Below are positions 1 to 9,180 of a stretch of DNA of 64,000 nucleotides, piece after piece. The stretch lies in assembly GCF_002846205.1 (NCBI RefSeq), contig NZ_PHKV01000004.1, positions 282,074-346,073 of the forward strand, in the 5' to 3' direction. Origin of the DNA: Xanthomonas prunicola (GTDB lineage Bacteria; Pseudomonadota; Gammaproteobacteria; Xanthomonadales; Xanthomonadaceae). A model generated the notes under the pieces. That model saw nothing but the letters and a program-made list of their open reading frames with translations. It ran no database searches and was not told the DNA's origin. Position 1 is the stretch's first letter; the number at the start of each line of letters is the position of its first letter. Made by a program: the position numbers and the translations under genes.

Positions 1-321
1 GCCGTGTCACCGTGACTGGTGCGCCGGGCTTGCAGTGCAGGTATCGATGTTGCGACGTCGATTGCGCAAGGGAGCGGCAAGCCTGGCGCCTCATGTGGTC
101 GGCTGACGTCGGAGGGGCGAACTCGACGCCGCGTCCCCGAAGTCATCAATGCAGTGACCATTCCATTCAAGCGTTGCCATCGGGCAAGCGGATGCGCGGT
201 AAACACCATCGCCTGTTGGCAGACCGCATCACGCGGATTTCCAACAGGCGATGAGTGCGGCGCCACACCGAAACGTTGCTGCCAGGGCGCTGCAAAAAAA
301 CGCAGCTGTCGTGGCGATTGG
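1..321. other. no gene recognised at the left edge
   Basis: I find no convincing coding sequence or RNA gene here. The open frames on both strands are short and low in recognisable motifs. It lies downstream of the pectinesterase, and a run of seven A residues near position 294, flanked by short GCTGC/GCAGC arms, could form a weak hairpin at the end of that transcript, but it is not a textbook terminator. Confidence 0.5.
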
Positions 322-1503
322 TCAGTCGGCGGCCCCGGCTCCGGTATTGCCGTACTCGTAAAAGCGGTTCGCCGAATTGGTGCAATTGCTGCTGCAATAC
401 GGTCGGCTGACCGTCGATGCATTCCATGGTGCGGTCTTGCGGATATGGCTGCCCAGGGTTGAATCACGCACCGTCACCTGGCCGTTGGGCGATGTGCCGT
501 TGACGTAGGAGCTCAGGCTGCCGACGCCTTCGTCCCAGGCACGTCCAAGATAGGTGTTGTTGTCCGGAGAGCCGGAGACACCGGTAAAGCTGCTGTTGAT
601 CGCCAGAAAACCGTAACTGCTGCCGGGCCGCGTGCTGGGTGCGAAAATATAGCCGCCGCGGCTGCTGCCCAGGCGTGCGCCGGTGGAACGGATGGTGGCA
701 CCATCGAAAACGCCGACACCGGAGCCGAAGATGAAATCGACATCACCCTCGATGGTGCTGCTCTTGAAATAGGCACGGATCACATCGGACGCACTGGTCG
801 CGCTGATCAACAAGGTGTCCTGGTTGCCGGTAACCAAGACATCTTGGAAGTTGGCCTTGTCGCCTCGCACTGCCAGCGCCACCGCGGATTGATTGTTGTC
901 GGTGTAGGTGCCTTCCACATAGTTGTTGTCCACGCGTAAGTGGCGCGCCTCGAAATTCGCCGCGCGCACCGTGACCGTCGCGCTGTTGGAGGTGCCCACC
1001 GTGGTGGCCGACGCATTGCTCGCACACGGGTGGCTTGCGGTACCGGCGGGCTTGGGAGTGGGGTTGGCGTTGTTGAAGCGGATGATGGTGTCGCCGGTAT
1101 TTGTACCCAGCCCGAACAGCGTCAGCGGTGGCGCATTGCTCGGCACGCAGACCAACTCGGTGTAGGTGCCCGCCTTGATGCTGATGTAGCGACGCGTCTT
1201 ACCGCCTGCAGCGACGGCAGCATCGATGGCAGATTGCACGGTGCGGTAGCGCGTGGAGCCGTCGGCTGCCACCGCATAGTCGGCACTGAGCAGTGCGACA
1301 CCGGCGGTGGGGTTCCAGTTGTCGGTCACCAATGCGTTGATCGGCCCGGCCTTGGCCAAGGCTTTGGCGACCGTGTAAGTGCTTGCTTCGCTGCTGGTGA
1401 GTTGCGGTCGCGTGGCAGTGCCGGTCAGTGCCGTTGCAGTGGCGCTAACAAGGCTCAACACTGCGGCAGCGAGACAGGTCGTACGGATGTGCGATGCAGA
1501 CAT
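322..1503 (-). CDS. secreted pectin methylesterase (pectinesterase, CE8)
   Basis: The 393-residue product is predicted to remove methyl esters from pectin in the plant cell wall, preparing it for pectate lyases. It starts with a signal peptide of about 25 residues ending near ATATA. The right-handed beta-helix family motifs are all visible: GNQDTLL (Gln228, Asp229), GDVDFIFG (Asp256) and LGRAW (Arg321), which hold the two catalytic aspartates and the conserved arginine. Cys118 and Cys160 could form a disulfide. It stands alone, with no other pectinase gene next to it. It should be exported by Sec and then leave the cell by type II secretion, which is inference from the family. I saw no plant-inducible promoter box upstream. 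Confidence 0.93.
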   Translation of the reverse strand: MSASHIRTTCLAAAVLSLVSATATALTGTATRPQLTSSEASTYTVAKALAKAGPINALVTDNWNPTAGVALLSADYAVAADGSTRYRTVQSAIDAAVAAGGKTRRYISIKAGTYTELVCVPSNAPPLTLFGLGTNTGDTIIRFNNANPTPKPAGTASHPCASNASATTVGTSNSATVTVRAANFEARHLRVDNNYVEGTYTDNNQSAVALAVRGDKANFQDVLVTGNQDTLLISATSASDVIRAYFKSSTIEGDVDFIFGSGVGVFDGATIRSTGARLGSSRGGYIFAPSTRPGSSYGFLAINSSFTGVSGSPDNNTYLGRAWDEGVGSLSSYVNGTSPNGQVTVRDSTLGSHIRKTAPWNASTVSRPYCSSNCTNSANRFYEYGNTGAGAAD

Positions 1504-1955
1504 GTGGTGGCGCTCTCTCTCTCAGAAGGGGACGCGTGCGCAACGCAATACGCGGCAGATGCCAGGCGATCCAGGAGCGACCAATCCGCCTTAGCGCGCT
1601 CGCCTGACAGGCAATCGCAACAGCGTTCGGCCGCTTCAGGTTGCCAAGCAATGCAGCGCAACTGCAACGAGGGCCGTTGCCATGCGCGGTGATCGTGCGT
1701 GCCGCATGAGCGGCCGGCTGATCCTACTGCGGTGTTCGTTTTTCGGCTGGTGAGGGATGCGTCAATGTGCTGGATCTGCGAGTTGGTCACGCTTTGCAAC
1801 GCGATACTGTCGCAACCGGCTGCGCGCAGGAGCAAAAGATATTGCGGGTGCACAATTGCAGCGGCGTTCGGCAGCTATGCATGTCCTCACATGCCGTGGG
1901 CGCGTCGCCTCTCAGACTGACCTTTCCGCGTACGACGCGCATGTCAGGAATCGAG
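1504..1955. other. intergenic region between divergent genes
   Basis: About 450 bases separate the pectinesterase and the flavin-binding protein, which are transcribed away from each other. No frame here has family motifs. The region must hold both promoters, but I could not assign -35/-10 boxes or an operator with confidence. Confidence 0.4.
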
Positions 1956-2444
1956 ATGGCAGACAGCAAAGAGTTGCAGGAAAAATTCTGGAAGGCGCTC
2001 AAGTCCGATCGCACCGTGATGCTGGGCCTGGACGGTGTCGAAGACGGTCACGCGCGCCCGATGACTGCCCAGATCGAAGGCGATAGCGGTGGCCCGATCT
2101 GGTTCTTCACCTCCAAGGACAATGCCTTGATTTCGATGCTGGGGCAGGGCCGTCGCGTCATCGGCGCCTTCAGCAGCAAGGGCCATGATTTGTTTGCCAG
2201 TATCAGCGGCTCGCTGATAGAGGACACCGATCCGGCCGTGGTCGAGCGTTTGTGGAACCCGTACGTCGCGGCATGGTACGAAGGCGGCAAGGGCGATCCC
2301 AAGTTGGCGCTGTTGCGTCTGGACGCCGACCACGCACAGATCTGGCTCAACGGGTCCAGCCTGCTCGCCGGCATCAAGGTGTTGTTCGGCGTGGACCCGA
2401 AGAAGGATTATCAAGACGAGGTGGCGGACGTCCCGCTGCGTTGA
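1956..2444 (+). CDS. general stress protein 26-like, FMN-binding split-barrel protein
   Basis: The 162-residue product belongs to the pyridoxamine 5'-phosphate oxidase-like split-barrel family often called general stress protein 26. These small cytoplasmic proteins bind FMN or FAD; their reaction is generally unknown. Typical features are the N-terminal KFWKAL helix, the strand carrying GGPIWFFTSKDN, the GSL strand and a C-terminal DYQDEVADVPLR tail. I chose the ATG at 1956 because AGGA lies seven bases upstream; an in-frame ATG at 1941 would add five residues. No partner gene is adjacent. Confidence 0.8.
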   Translation: MADSKELQEKFWKALKSDRTVMLGLDGVEDGHARPMTAQIEGDSGGPIWFFTSKDNALISMLGQGRRVIGAFSSKGHDLFASISGSLIEDTDPAVVERLWNPYVAAWYEGGKGDPKLALLRLDADHAQIWLNGSSLLAGIKVLFGVDPKKDYQDEVADVPLR

Positions 2445-2722
2445 TGTCAACGCGCACATGCGGCCCACCTGGCCGCCTGTGCGCGATGATGTCCTTGCAC
2501 GGTGGTCATCGGCGTGCACCGACAGCGCGTGTAGCGCTCGCATGGCGTTACAGCATGGAAGCGCTTGGTGGGGCGGTCCGCGCGATGTGCCAGTCGGCGC
2601 CCTGTTGCACGCGCCCACGCGGGGCTGATCTGCGCTTCACCGGCTCACAACAGCGGACGGCGCAATGATCGTCTTCCAAGGCACAGCGCGCCTGTGTCGC
2701 AGTGCTCAACCAGGAGACTGAC

Positions 2723-3013
2723 ATGCAGCAGATCGAAATCGGCCAGATGATATTTTTGCGCGACGGCGAGGTTGGCGTTGGCGCGGTGCGTGAGATTCGC
2801 CACGACGGTGCCGAGCTGGTGATCAATATCGAGAACGGTGGCGATTTCGTGCTGCCGGCATCGGCGGTACGCGATGTGCATTCCGGCAAGGTAGTGCTGG
2901 ATGTCGATCGGTTACCCGAGAACGTGCGCAATGTACTGCGTCATGTGCATGACAGCGAGCTGCAGACCAGCACGTATGCCGCCAGCAATCCGCACGATGG
3001 CGCGCTGCTGTAA
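2723..3013 (+). CDS. small hypothetical protein with a PRC-barrel-like look
   Basis: This 96-residue protein has no signal peptide or membrane segment. It is acidic and rich in short beta-strands (IGQMIFL, VGVGAVREI, LVINIE, DFVLPASAV), followed by a helix with DRLPENVRNVLRHVHDSE. The pattern recalls PRC-barrel or DUF2171-type small domains, but I do not recognise a specific family. The start is well supported by CAGGAGA eight bases upstream of ATG. Function unknown. Confidence 0.7.
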   Translation: MQQIEIGQMIFLRDGEVGVGAVREIRHDGAELVINIENGGDFVLPASAVRDVHSGKVVLDVDRLPENVRNVLRHVHDSELQTSTYAASNPHDGALL

Positions 3014-3215
3014 GAGTCATGTGCATCGATGATGCAGGTTGCCGTGCGCTTGATCACCGAGCTGCGGAATGGATGCGCAGTTGGCTGTCGACGCAATGCA
3101 TGTTGCATCGCGATCCGATCGCTCAGGTCGGCGGCCATTCGGCAGGGTGACTTCCGGGCGGCGCCAGATGCTCGGCTAATGTTTACCGTCGGACTCCACC
3201 ATCGCGGGATCCGGT

Positions 3216-3995
3216 ATGAGATTCGTCAGTTTAGCCATCGCCGTGTCGTTGCTTGCCGCATTCGACGTGGGTGCATTTGATTCGCCAGCGACCACCGCAT
3301 CGGGCGAGGAACGCGAGGTGCGAGAAGCCGATACACGATTCTGGGCCGCCTACAACGCCTGCGACATGGATGGCATTGGCGCGCTGGTCACCGCGGACAT
3401 CGAGTTCTACCACGACAAGACCGGACTCACGACCTCACGTGCGGCCGTGGTCGATTCCTTGCGCAAGGGGCCTTGCGCCGATCCGGCATCGCGATTGCGA
3501 CGCGAGCTCATCGATGAAAGCCTGGCGTTCCATCCGCTCAAGGACGGCTATGCGATCTTGTCGGGCCGCCACCGTTTCTACGTGCACCGGCGCGATCAGC
3601 CAGAACGCCTGGATGGGCAAGCCGATTTCACCACCGTGTGGAAACGCGACGGCGGGCGCTGGCGCATGCATCGCGTGCTCAGCTACGCGCATGCGCCGGT
3701 GGCGTATGTGCCTGCCTCTGTCACGGTCATGCTGCCGGCCGCGACCCTGGCGCGCTATGCCGGCAGCTACCATTCGGATCGCGCCGGCAACATTGCGGTG
3801 ACCGTCGATGGAAACCATCTGAAACTGGTTGCCGGCAGTTTCGTGGCCACGCTCTATCCCGAATCGACGACGCGTTTCTTTGCGATCGAGCGCGATATCC
3901 GCTTCGATTTCGAGATGAACGATGGTGTGCATCCAACATCGCTGGCCGTTTACGAGAACGGAGTCGTCACTGAGCGGGCACTGCGCGAAAGGTGA
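3216..3995 (+). CDS. secreted NTF2-like (DUF4440/SnoaL-like) protein with C-terminal barrel
   Basis: The 259-residue product has a signal peptide (hydrophobic residues 3-18, cleavage near AFD). Residues about 35-155 look like an NTF2-like DUF4440 domain, with EADTRFWAAYNACDMDGI at its start and a closing strand TTVWKRDGGRWRMHRVLSYAH. Residues about 170-255 (YAGSYHSDRAGNI to LAVYENG) resemble the small beta-domain found behind serine hydrolases (DUF3471-like). The combination suggests a periplasmic ligand-binding or minor enzymatic role. No substrate can be read from sequence or context. Confidence 0.72.
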   Translation: MRFVSLAIAVSLLAAFDVGAFDSPATTASGEEREVREADTRFWAAYNACDMDGIGALVTADIEFYHDKTGLTTSRAAVVDSLRKGPCADPASRLRRELIDESLAFHPLKDGYAILSGRHRFYVHRRDQPERLDGQADFTTVWKRDGGRWRMHRVLSYAHAPVAYVPASVTVMLPAATLARYAGSYHSDRAGNIAVTVDGNHLKLVAGSFVATLYPESTTRFFAIERDIRFDFEMNDGVHPTSLAVYENGVVTERALRER

Positions 3996-4124
3996 TCGCA
4001 CGCAGGTTGTCATCGGCCTGTCCACATCCCCAGGCTCGCGGCAAGGCTTGTTATGCGTGACGCGGGGTAAGCACTCGGCTAACTGCCTTGCTCAAGACCG
4101 ATTCCATATCCGTCGGCCAGAACG

Positions 4125-4946
4125 TCACGCATCCGGCAACAGGAACGTGCGTGGAGCGGCATCGGCAGGCCCGGCCGACGGCAGCGCCGGTTGTTCTGCT
4201 TCATCCTTGAGTTGCACACCGGACAACTTGCGGCGGAACGATTCGCGCAACACAAACGCAAGTTTATGCGTGGCATCGGCGTAACTCAGTCCTTCGGCGC
4301 GGATATTGGAGATGCAGTTGCGGGCGGCATCGGTCAAGCCGACGCGCGGCGTGTAGGTGAGATACAGGCCGAGACTATCGGGCGAACTCAGCCCCGGCCG
4401 CTCGCCGATCAAGACGATCACGGCGCGCGCGTCGAGCAGCTCGCCGACCTCGTCGCCAATGGCGACGCGTCCTTGTGCAACCAGCACGACCGGTGCCAAC
4501 GACCAGCCTTGCTGCACTGCCAGGGCATCGATCTGTTCGAGCATGTTCGCCGCATGCCGATGTACCGCCAACGCAGAGAGCCCGTCAGCGACCACCACCG
4601 CGACATCATGCCCGCCGCCATGAACGGCGGTGAGTCCGCGCAGATGCGTGGCAGCGTCGTCGGCCAGGCGACGGCCCAGATCCGGGCGTTGCAGATAGGT
4701 GTGCCGGTCCGCCGCAGCGCTGTGCAACAGAATGCTGCGGCGCCCGCGTTGTTCCAGCGCGGCCTGCAGCGGCGCCGGGTCGAATGCCAGATGCACCGCA
4801 TCGCGCGCCTGCGCGTGCGCCAGCTGAAAATCCAGATGGGCTGCGGTGGGCAGGCTGGTACCGACCCGTCCGAGGGCGATGCGCGCAGGGGTGAGCTGGC
4901 GCAGTTGCGCCCAGGCATCGTGCGGGGAGGCTGTCGGCTCGCTCAT
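4125..4946 (-). CDS. eutC: ethanolamine ammonia-lyase small subunit
   Basis: EutC (273 residues) forms the adenosylcobalamin-dependent lyase with EutB, splitting ethanolamine into acetaldehyde and ammonia. Family motifs include the [16 protein letters not shown] start, [28 protein letters not shown] and RNCISNIR. The ATG overlaps the eutB stop as ATGA, fixing the start and indicating translational coupling. The protein begins almost directly at the catalytic domain and lacks the N-terminal helix that targets enteric EutC into microcompartments. That agrees with the absence of shell genes, so the enzyme is probably free in the cytoplasm. Confidence 0.96.
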   Translation of the reverse strand: MSEPTASPHDAWAQLRQLTPARIALGRVGTSLPTAAHLDFQLAHAQARDAVHLAFDPAPLQAALEQRGRRSILLHSAAADRHTYLQRPDLGRRLADDAATHLRGLTAVHGGGHDVAVVVADGLSALAVHRHAANMLEQIDALAVQQGWSLAPVVLVAQGRVAIGDEVGELLDARAVIVLIGERPGLSSPDSLGLYLTYTPRVGLTDAARNCISNIRAEGLSYADATHKLAFVLRESFRRKLSGVQLKDEAEQPALPSAGPADAAPRTFLLPDA

Positions 4947-6355
4947 TGCGGCGTCCCGCTGGGGAAGTGCGACAGCGCGTGGCGAAATGCCGCTGGCACC
5001 TCGCTGCCCAGTGCAAACCGTCCGTCCTCGTGCAGTCGCAGGATGCCTTGCTGCTCCAGCCATTGCTCGAATTCGGGCGCCGCTCGCAGGCCAAGCGCCT
5101 GACGCGCATACAGCGCATCGTGGAATGAGGTCGTCTGGTAGTTCAGCATCACATCGTCCGAGCCGGGAATACCCATGATGAAATTGATGCCGGCGGTGCC
5201 GAGCAGGGTCAGCAAGACATCCATATCGTCCTGGTCGGCTTCGGCATGGTTGGTGTAGCAGATATCGCACCCCATCGGCACGCCAAGTAATTTGCCGCAG
5301 AAGTGATCCTCCAGCCCGGCACGGATGATCTGCTTGCCGTCGTAGAGATACTCCGGGCCGATGAAGCCGACCACGGTGTTCACCAGCAACGGTTTGAACT
5401 GTCGTGCTACTGCATAGGCGCGCACTTCGCAGGTTTGTTGATCAACGCCGTGATGCGCATTGGCCGACAGTGCGCTGCCCTGGCCGGTTTCGAAATACAT
5501 CACGTTGTCGCCGACACCGCCACGTCGCAGCGACACGCCTGCCTCATAGCCTTCCTGCAGCAGCGCCAGGTTGATGCCGAAGCTGGCATTCGCCGCCTCC
5601 GTGCCTGCGATGGACTGGAACACCAGATCCACCGGTACGCCGCGGTTGATTGCCTCGATGGTGGTGGTGATGTGCGCCAGCACGCACGACTGCGTGGGGA
5701 TCTGGTAGCCGGTGATCACCGCATCGAGCATGCGCAACAACGCAGTGGTGGCCGCCAGGCTATCGCTTGCCGGGTTGATGCCGATCACCGCATCGCCATT
5801 GCCGTACAACAGCCCGTCGAGCACGCTGGCGGCAATGCCGGTGGCGTCGTCGGTGGGATGATTGGGTTGCAGGCGGGTGGACAGCCGCCCGCGCAACCCC
5901 AAGGTATTGCGAAAGCGCGTGACCACGCGGATCTTCTGCGCTACCAGGATCAGGTCCTGCACGCGCATCAGCTTGGACACGGCGGCCACCATTTCCGGAG
6001 TCAGTCCGGGTGTCAGTGCGGCCAGCGCGGTTGCGTCGGCTTGCGCGCTCAGCAACCAATCGCGAAAGCCACCGACGGTGAGGTGCGCGACAGTGGCGAA
6101 TGCGTGGGTGTCGTGCTGGTCGACGATCAGCCGGGTGACTTCATCGGTGTCATATGGCACCACCGCTTCATCGAGGAAATGGCGCAACGGCAGATCCGCC
6201 AGCGCCATCTGCGCCGCCACACGCTGTCGCTCCGAGTCGGCCGCAAGCCCGGCCAGTTGATCGCCCGAACGCGCCGGCGTTGCCTTGGCCAGCAGGGTCT
6301 TCAGATCGGCAAAGCGGAACTGCTCGCCGCCAACGGTGCATGCAAAGCCGCTCAT
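4943..6355 (-). CDS. eutB: ethanolamine ammonia-lyase large subunit
   Basis: EutB (470 residues) is the TIM-barrel catalytic subunit that binds substrate and the adenosyl group of coenzyme B12. Clear family segments are [63 protein letters not shown] and [19 protein letters not shown]. The start MSGF overlaps the permease stop as ATGA, and its own stop overlaps eutC the same way. A longer reading upstream would run into the permease and is not credible. No reactivating factor (EutA) or cobalamin adenosyltransferase (EutT) is encoded next to it, so those needs must be met elsewhere. Confidence 0.97.
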   Translation of the reverse strand: MSGFACTVGGEQFRFADLKTLLAKATPARSGDQLAGLAADSERQRVAAQMALADLPLRHFLDEAVVPYDTDEVTRLIVDQHDTHAFATVAHLTVGGFRDWLLSAQADATALAALTPGLTPEMVAAVSKLMRVQDLILVAQKIRVVTRFRNTLGLRGRLSTRLQPNHPTDDATGIAASVLDGLLYGNGDAVIGINPASDSLAATTALLRMLDAVITGYQIPTQSCVLAHITTTIEAINRGVPVDLVFQSIAGTEAANASFGINLALLQEGYEAGVSLRRGGVGDNVMYFETGQGSALSANAHHGVDQQTCEVRAYAVARQFKPLLVNTVVGFIGPEYLYDGKQIIRAGLEDHFCGKLLGVPMGCDICYTNHAEADQDDMDVLLTLLGTAGINFIMGIPGSDDVMLNYQTTSFHDALYARQALGLRAAPEFEQWLEQQGILRLHEDGRFALGSEVPAAFRHALSHFPSGTPQ

Positions 6356-7707
6356 CTGCTGTTGGCCGCAGTCGAGGCCTGGCTGCGCAGGCTCAGCACG
6401 CAGCACAGCGCGCCGAACAGCAGCAGGCCGACGAAGATCAACGCCACGATCGGGTTGAACCACACCATCGCCACCAGACAGACCAGCGCCAACAGCAGTG
6501 CGATGGCTGGTACCACTGGGTAACCCGGCGCGCGGAAGCTCCGCTCCAGACCGGGTTCGGCGCGGCGCAGCTTGAACAGGCTGAGCATGCTCATCACATA
6601 CATCACGATCGCGCCGAACACCGACATGGTGATCATTGCCGCAGTCAACGACATGTCCTGGATCTTGACCACGCTGTCGCTGCAGATCGCGGCAATGCCG
6701 ATGACGCCGCCGGCCAGGATCGCGCGATGCGGGGTGCGGAACCGCGACAGCTTGGCCAGTCCATGCGGCAGGAAGCCGGCACGCGCCAACGCAAAGAATT
6801 GACGTGAATAACCCAGGATGATGCCGTGGAAGCTGGCCACCAGGCCGAACAAGCCGATCCACACCAGCATGTGCAACCAGGTGGAACTGTTGCCGACCAC
6901 CGCCTTCATCGCCTGCGGCAGTGGATCGTTGATGTTGGAGAGCTGGCGCCAGTCGCCGACGCCGCCGGCGAACACCATCACCCCAAGCGCCAAGATCACC
7001 AGCGTGAGAATGCCGGCGATGTAGGCGCGCGGAATCGTGCGCTTGGGATCTTTGGCTTCTTCGGCTGCCATCGCTGCGCCTTCGATCGCCAGAAAGAACC
7101 AGATCGCAAACGGAATCGCCGCAAAGATTCCCGAAATGGCCGCCGGTCCGAACACGTCGCTGCCGGCCCAGCCATTGGCAGCGAAGCGCGCCACGCTGAA
7201 ACCCGGCGCCACCACACCCATGAAGACCAGCAGTTCGATCACTGCCAGCAACGTCACGATCAGCTCGAAGGTGGCCGCAATCGCCACGCCGACGATGTTC
7301 AAGCTCATGAAGACCAGGTACGCGCCGATCGCTGCGATGCGCGGATCCAGCGTGGGGTACTGGACATTCAGATAGGCCCCGATCGCCATCGCGATGGCCG
7401 GTGGCGCGAAGACGAATTCGATCAAGGTGGCCAGGCCCGCCAGCATCCCGCCATAGGTGCCGAACGCGCGCAGGCTGTAGGCGAACGGCCCGCCGGCATT
7501 GGGAATGGCGGTGGTCAGTTCGGTAAAGCTGAAGATGAAGCAGGTGTACATCACCGCAACCAACAACGTGGTCACCAGAAAGCCGAGCGTGCCGGCGGTG
7601 CCCCAGCCGTAACTCCAGCCGAAGTACTCACCGGAAATGACCAGCCCCACGGCGATGCCCCACAGTTGCCAGGTGCCCAGGGTCGGTTTGAGTTGCTCGT
7701 TACGCAT
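6352..7707 (-). CDS. eat: ethanolamine permease, APC superfamily
   Basis: This 451-residue, roughly 12-helix membrane protein of the amino acid/polyamine/organocation superfamily heads the eutBC operon, so it most likely brings ethanolamine into the cell. It has the conserved first helices (SGEYFGWSYGWGTAG) and GGPFAYSLRAFG. I chose ATG 7707 because AGGAG lies nine bases ahead; an ATG at 7716 sits directly on that ribosome site. The stop overlaps eutB by four bases. Regulation may involve the inverted repeat 60-115 bases upstream. Confidence 0.92.
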   Translation of the reverse strand: MRNEQLKPTLGTWQLWGIAVGLVISGEYFGWSYGWGTAGTLGFLVTTLLVAVMYTCFIFSFTELTTAIPNAGGPFAYSLRAFGTYGGMLAGLATLIEFVFAPPAIAMAIGAYLNVQYPTLDPRIAAIGAYLVFMSLNIVGVAIAATFELIVTLLAVIELLVFMGVVAPGFSVARFAANGWAGSDVFGPAAISGIFAAIPFAIWFFLAIEGAAMAAEEAKDPKRTIPRAYIAGILTLVILALGVMVFAGGVGDWRQLSNINDPLPQAMKAVVGNSSTWLHMLVWIGLFGLVASFHGIILGYSRQFFALARAGFLPHGLAKLSRFRTPHRAILAGGVIGIAAICSDSVVKIQDMSLTAAMITMSVFGAIVMYVMSMLSLFKLRRAEPGLERSFRAPGYPVVPAIALLLALVCLVAMVWFNPIVALIFVGLLLFGALCCVLSLRSQASTAANSR

Positions 7708-8340
7708 GTCGCACATCTCCTGCAGTCGGGGGAGGGGAGATGAAGCACGCCCGCCGCGGAAGCGAAGGACCGACCGTCACCAGCCGAGCGGCCACATGCA
7801 GCGACGCTCGACGGTCGGTCCGGTTATACCCCAAAGCCCGTTGGCGAACACAAGCACAACGGGTAGGTCGCCGCTGACTGGGTTGTGCAGCGTTTCGGCG
7901 CAACGGCCGGCTGCGGGATCGGACCATCGAGCGTAAGCCCTTCTCCTACGCCAGAGGGGCGGGGTGAGGGGACGGCCGCTCGTCAGGCTCACCGCCGTCG
8001 AGCGCCCACGTGCACACAACCAAGCAACGCACCGATTACCGGCATGTGCCGACACGAGCGTCGCAAGCGCATCCGCACATCGTCGATGACGTTGGTGACA
8101 CGCTAACGAACGCCTGCAGGCCGACAGCGACGGCATACCGGGTAAGTCGCGGGCTACGTGCGTTTTCGCTAGCCGATCACTTGGCTAGGCCTGCGTCTAC
8201 CCAGCGGTCGTCACGCGCATTCACTTACCGCGCGCAAGCACCAACATCGGCTTGACCGGCTATCGCGCCGTGCAGCAAAGAAGCGCAGCAACATCTCTCG
8301 TCCGCGCCACTGCACATCAGAACGGCAATCCCCGAACGCG
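7708..8340. other. intergenic region upstream of the ethanolamine operon
   Basis: About 630 bases without a supportable gene. The left part should carry the promoter of the permease operon and a 12-base inverted repeat. Around 7937-7980 there is a GGGGCGGGGTGAGGGG-type stretch that resembles one arm of the intergenic repeats seen elsewhere in the window. The rest, up to the M23 peptidase stop, shows nothing I can name. Confidence 0.5.
7767..7821. promoter_or_regulatory. 12-bp perfect inverted repeat upstream of the ethanolamine operon
   Basis: GGACCGACCGTC at 7767-7778 is repeated in inverse form as GACGGTCGGTCC at 7810-7821, with 31 bases between. It lies 60-115 bases before the permease start. 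It could be a paired operator or a hairpin in the leader; no regulator gene is adjacent to suggest which protein binds. Confidence 0.5.
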
Positions 8341-9180
8341 TTACTTCGTCCGCTCGAGCACCAACAACGGGTCGATTCGCACATCGAACCAATTCATTCC
8401 CCAATGCAGATGCGGCCCGGTCGCGCGGCCGGTGGCACCGACGGCCGCGATGACCTGGCCTTGCTCGACCCGATCACCCACCTTCACGTCGATGCGCGAC
8501 AAGTGCAGAAAATTCGAGCTCACGCCAAAGCCGTGATCCAGCAGCACCGTGCCACCGGTCAGATATAGATCGGGTGCTGCGAACGTCACCACGCCGGCGG
8601 CCGGTGCTTTCACCGGCGTACCGGTGGGCACGGCAATATCCATGCCCGAGTGGCCAGCACCGGGCTGGCCGTTGTATACGCGTGCATTGCCGAAGCGGCC
8701 GCTGATGCGACCTTGCACCGGCCAGAGAAAGGGCTGAGCAAAATCCGTGCGCGCGTCATCGCGATCACGCGCCGCTGTGACCTGCGCCTGTTCGCGTTTG
8801 ATGCGCGCAGCAATGTCGGCCGGTGGATTGACCGTCTTGGGCGGCACGCCATTGACGCGCTCCACCGGCCAGTCGCGCGGTGTCACTGCAATGCTGACGG
8901 TCTGTGTGCTGCCATCGGGCTGGATGATCCGTACCTGCAATGGCCCGGTGGCATCGCGGCCAATACCGAACACCACGCTGCCATAACCACTCACACGCAG
9001 GGTGCGGCCGGCGTACTGCACCTTGCTGCCCGCCGGCACCTTGCCGATCACCAGCGCACCTTGCGAGGCGCTTTGCGGAAACACGACATCAGCCGCGGGG
9101 GCTGTTTGCGCCTCAGCGTGGCCAGCAACCAGCGACACGGGTGCCAGGATCAACCAAGCACCCAACAGGGGGGCGCGCAT
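8341..9180 (-). CDS. periplasmic M23-family (LytM) metallopeptidase
   Basis: The 279-residue product has a signal peptide (LLGAWLILAPVSLVAGHAEA) and is expected to act on peptidoglycan peptide cross-links in the periplasm. The C-terminal LytM domain shows the zinc-binding pattern: GHSGMDIA (His and Asp ligands) and GPHLHWG (HxH). The N-terminal half (about 30-140) is a beta-rich region with an uncharged RVSGYGSVVFGIGRDATG strand. The ATG overlaps the dihydroorotase stop as TGATG, so the two are translationally coupled, though no functional link is obvious. All metal ligands are present, so it is probably an active enzyme and not an EnvC-type activator. Confidence 0.9.
   Translation of the reverse strand: MRAPLLGAWLILAPVSLVAGHAEAQTAPAADVVFPQSASQGALVIGKVPAGSKVQYAGRTLRVSGYGSVVFGIGRDATGPLQVRIIQPDGSTQTVSIAVTPRDWPVERVNGVPPKTVNPPADIAARIKREQAQVTAARDRDDARTDFAQPFLWPVQGRISGRFGNARVYNGQPGAGHSGMDIAVPTGTPVKAPAAGVVTFAAPDLYLTGGTVLLDHGFGVSSNFLHLSRIDVKVGDRVEQGQVIAAVGATGRATGPHLHWGMNWFDVRIDPLLVLERTK

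Noticed and set aside
1504-1955. Plant-inducible promoter box upstream of the pectinesterase
   Set aside because: No TTCGC-N15-TTCGC arrangement in the needed orientation.
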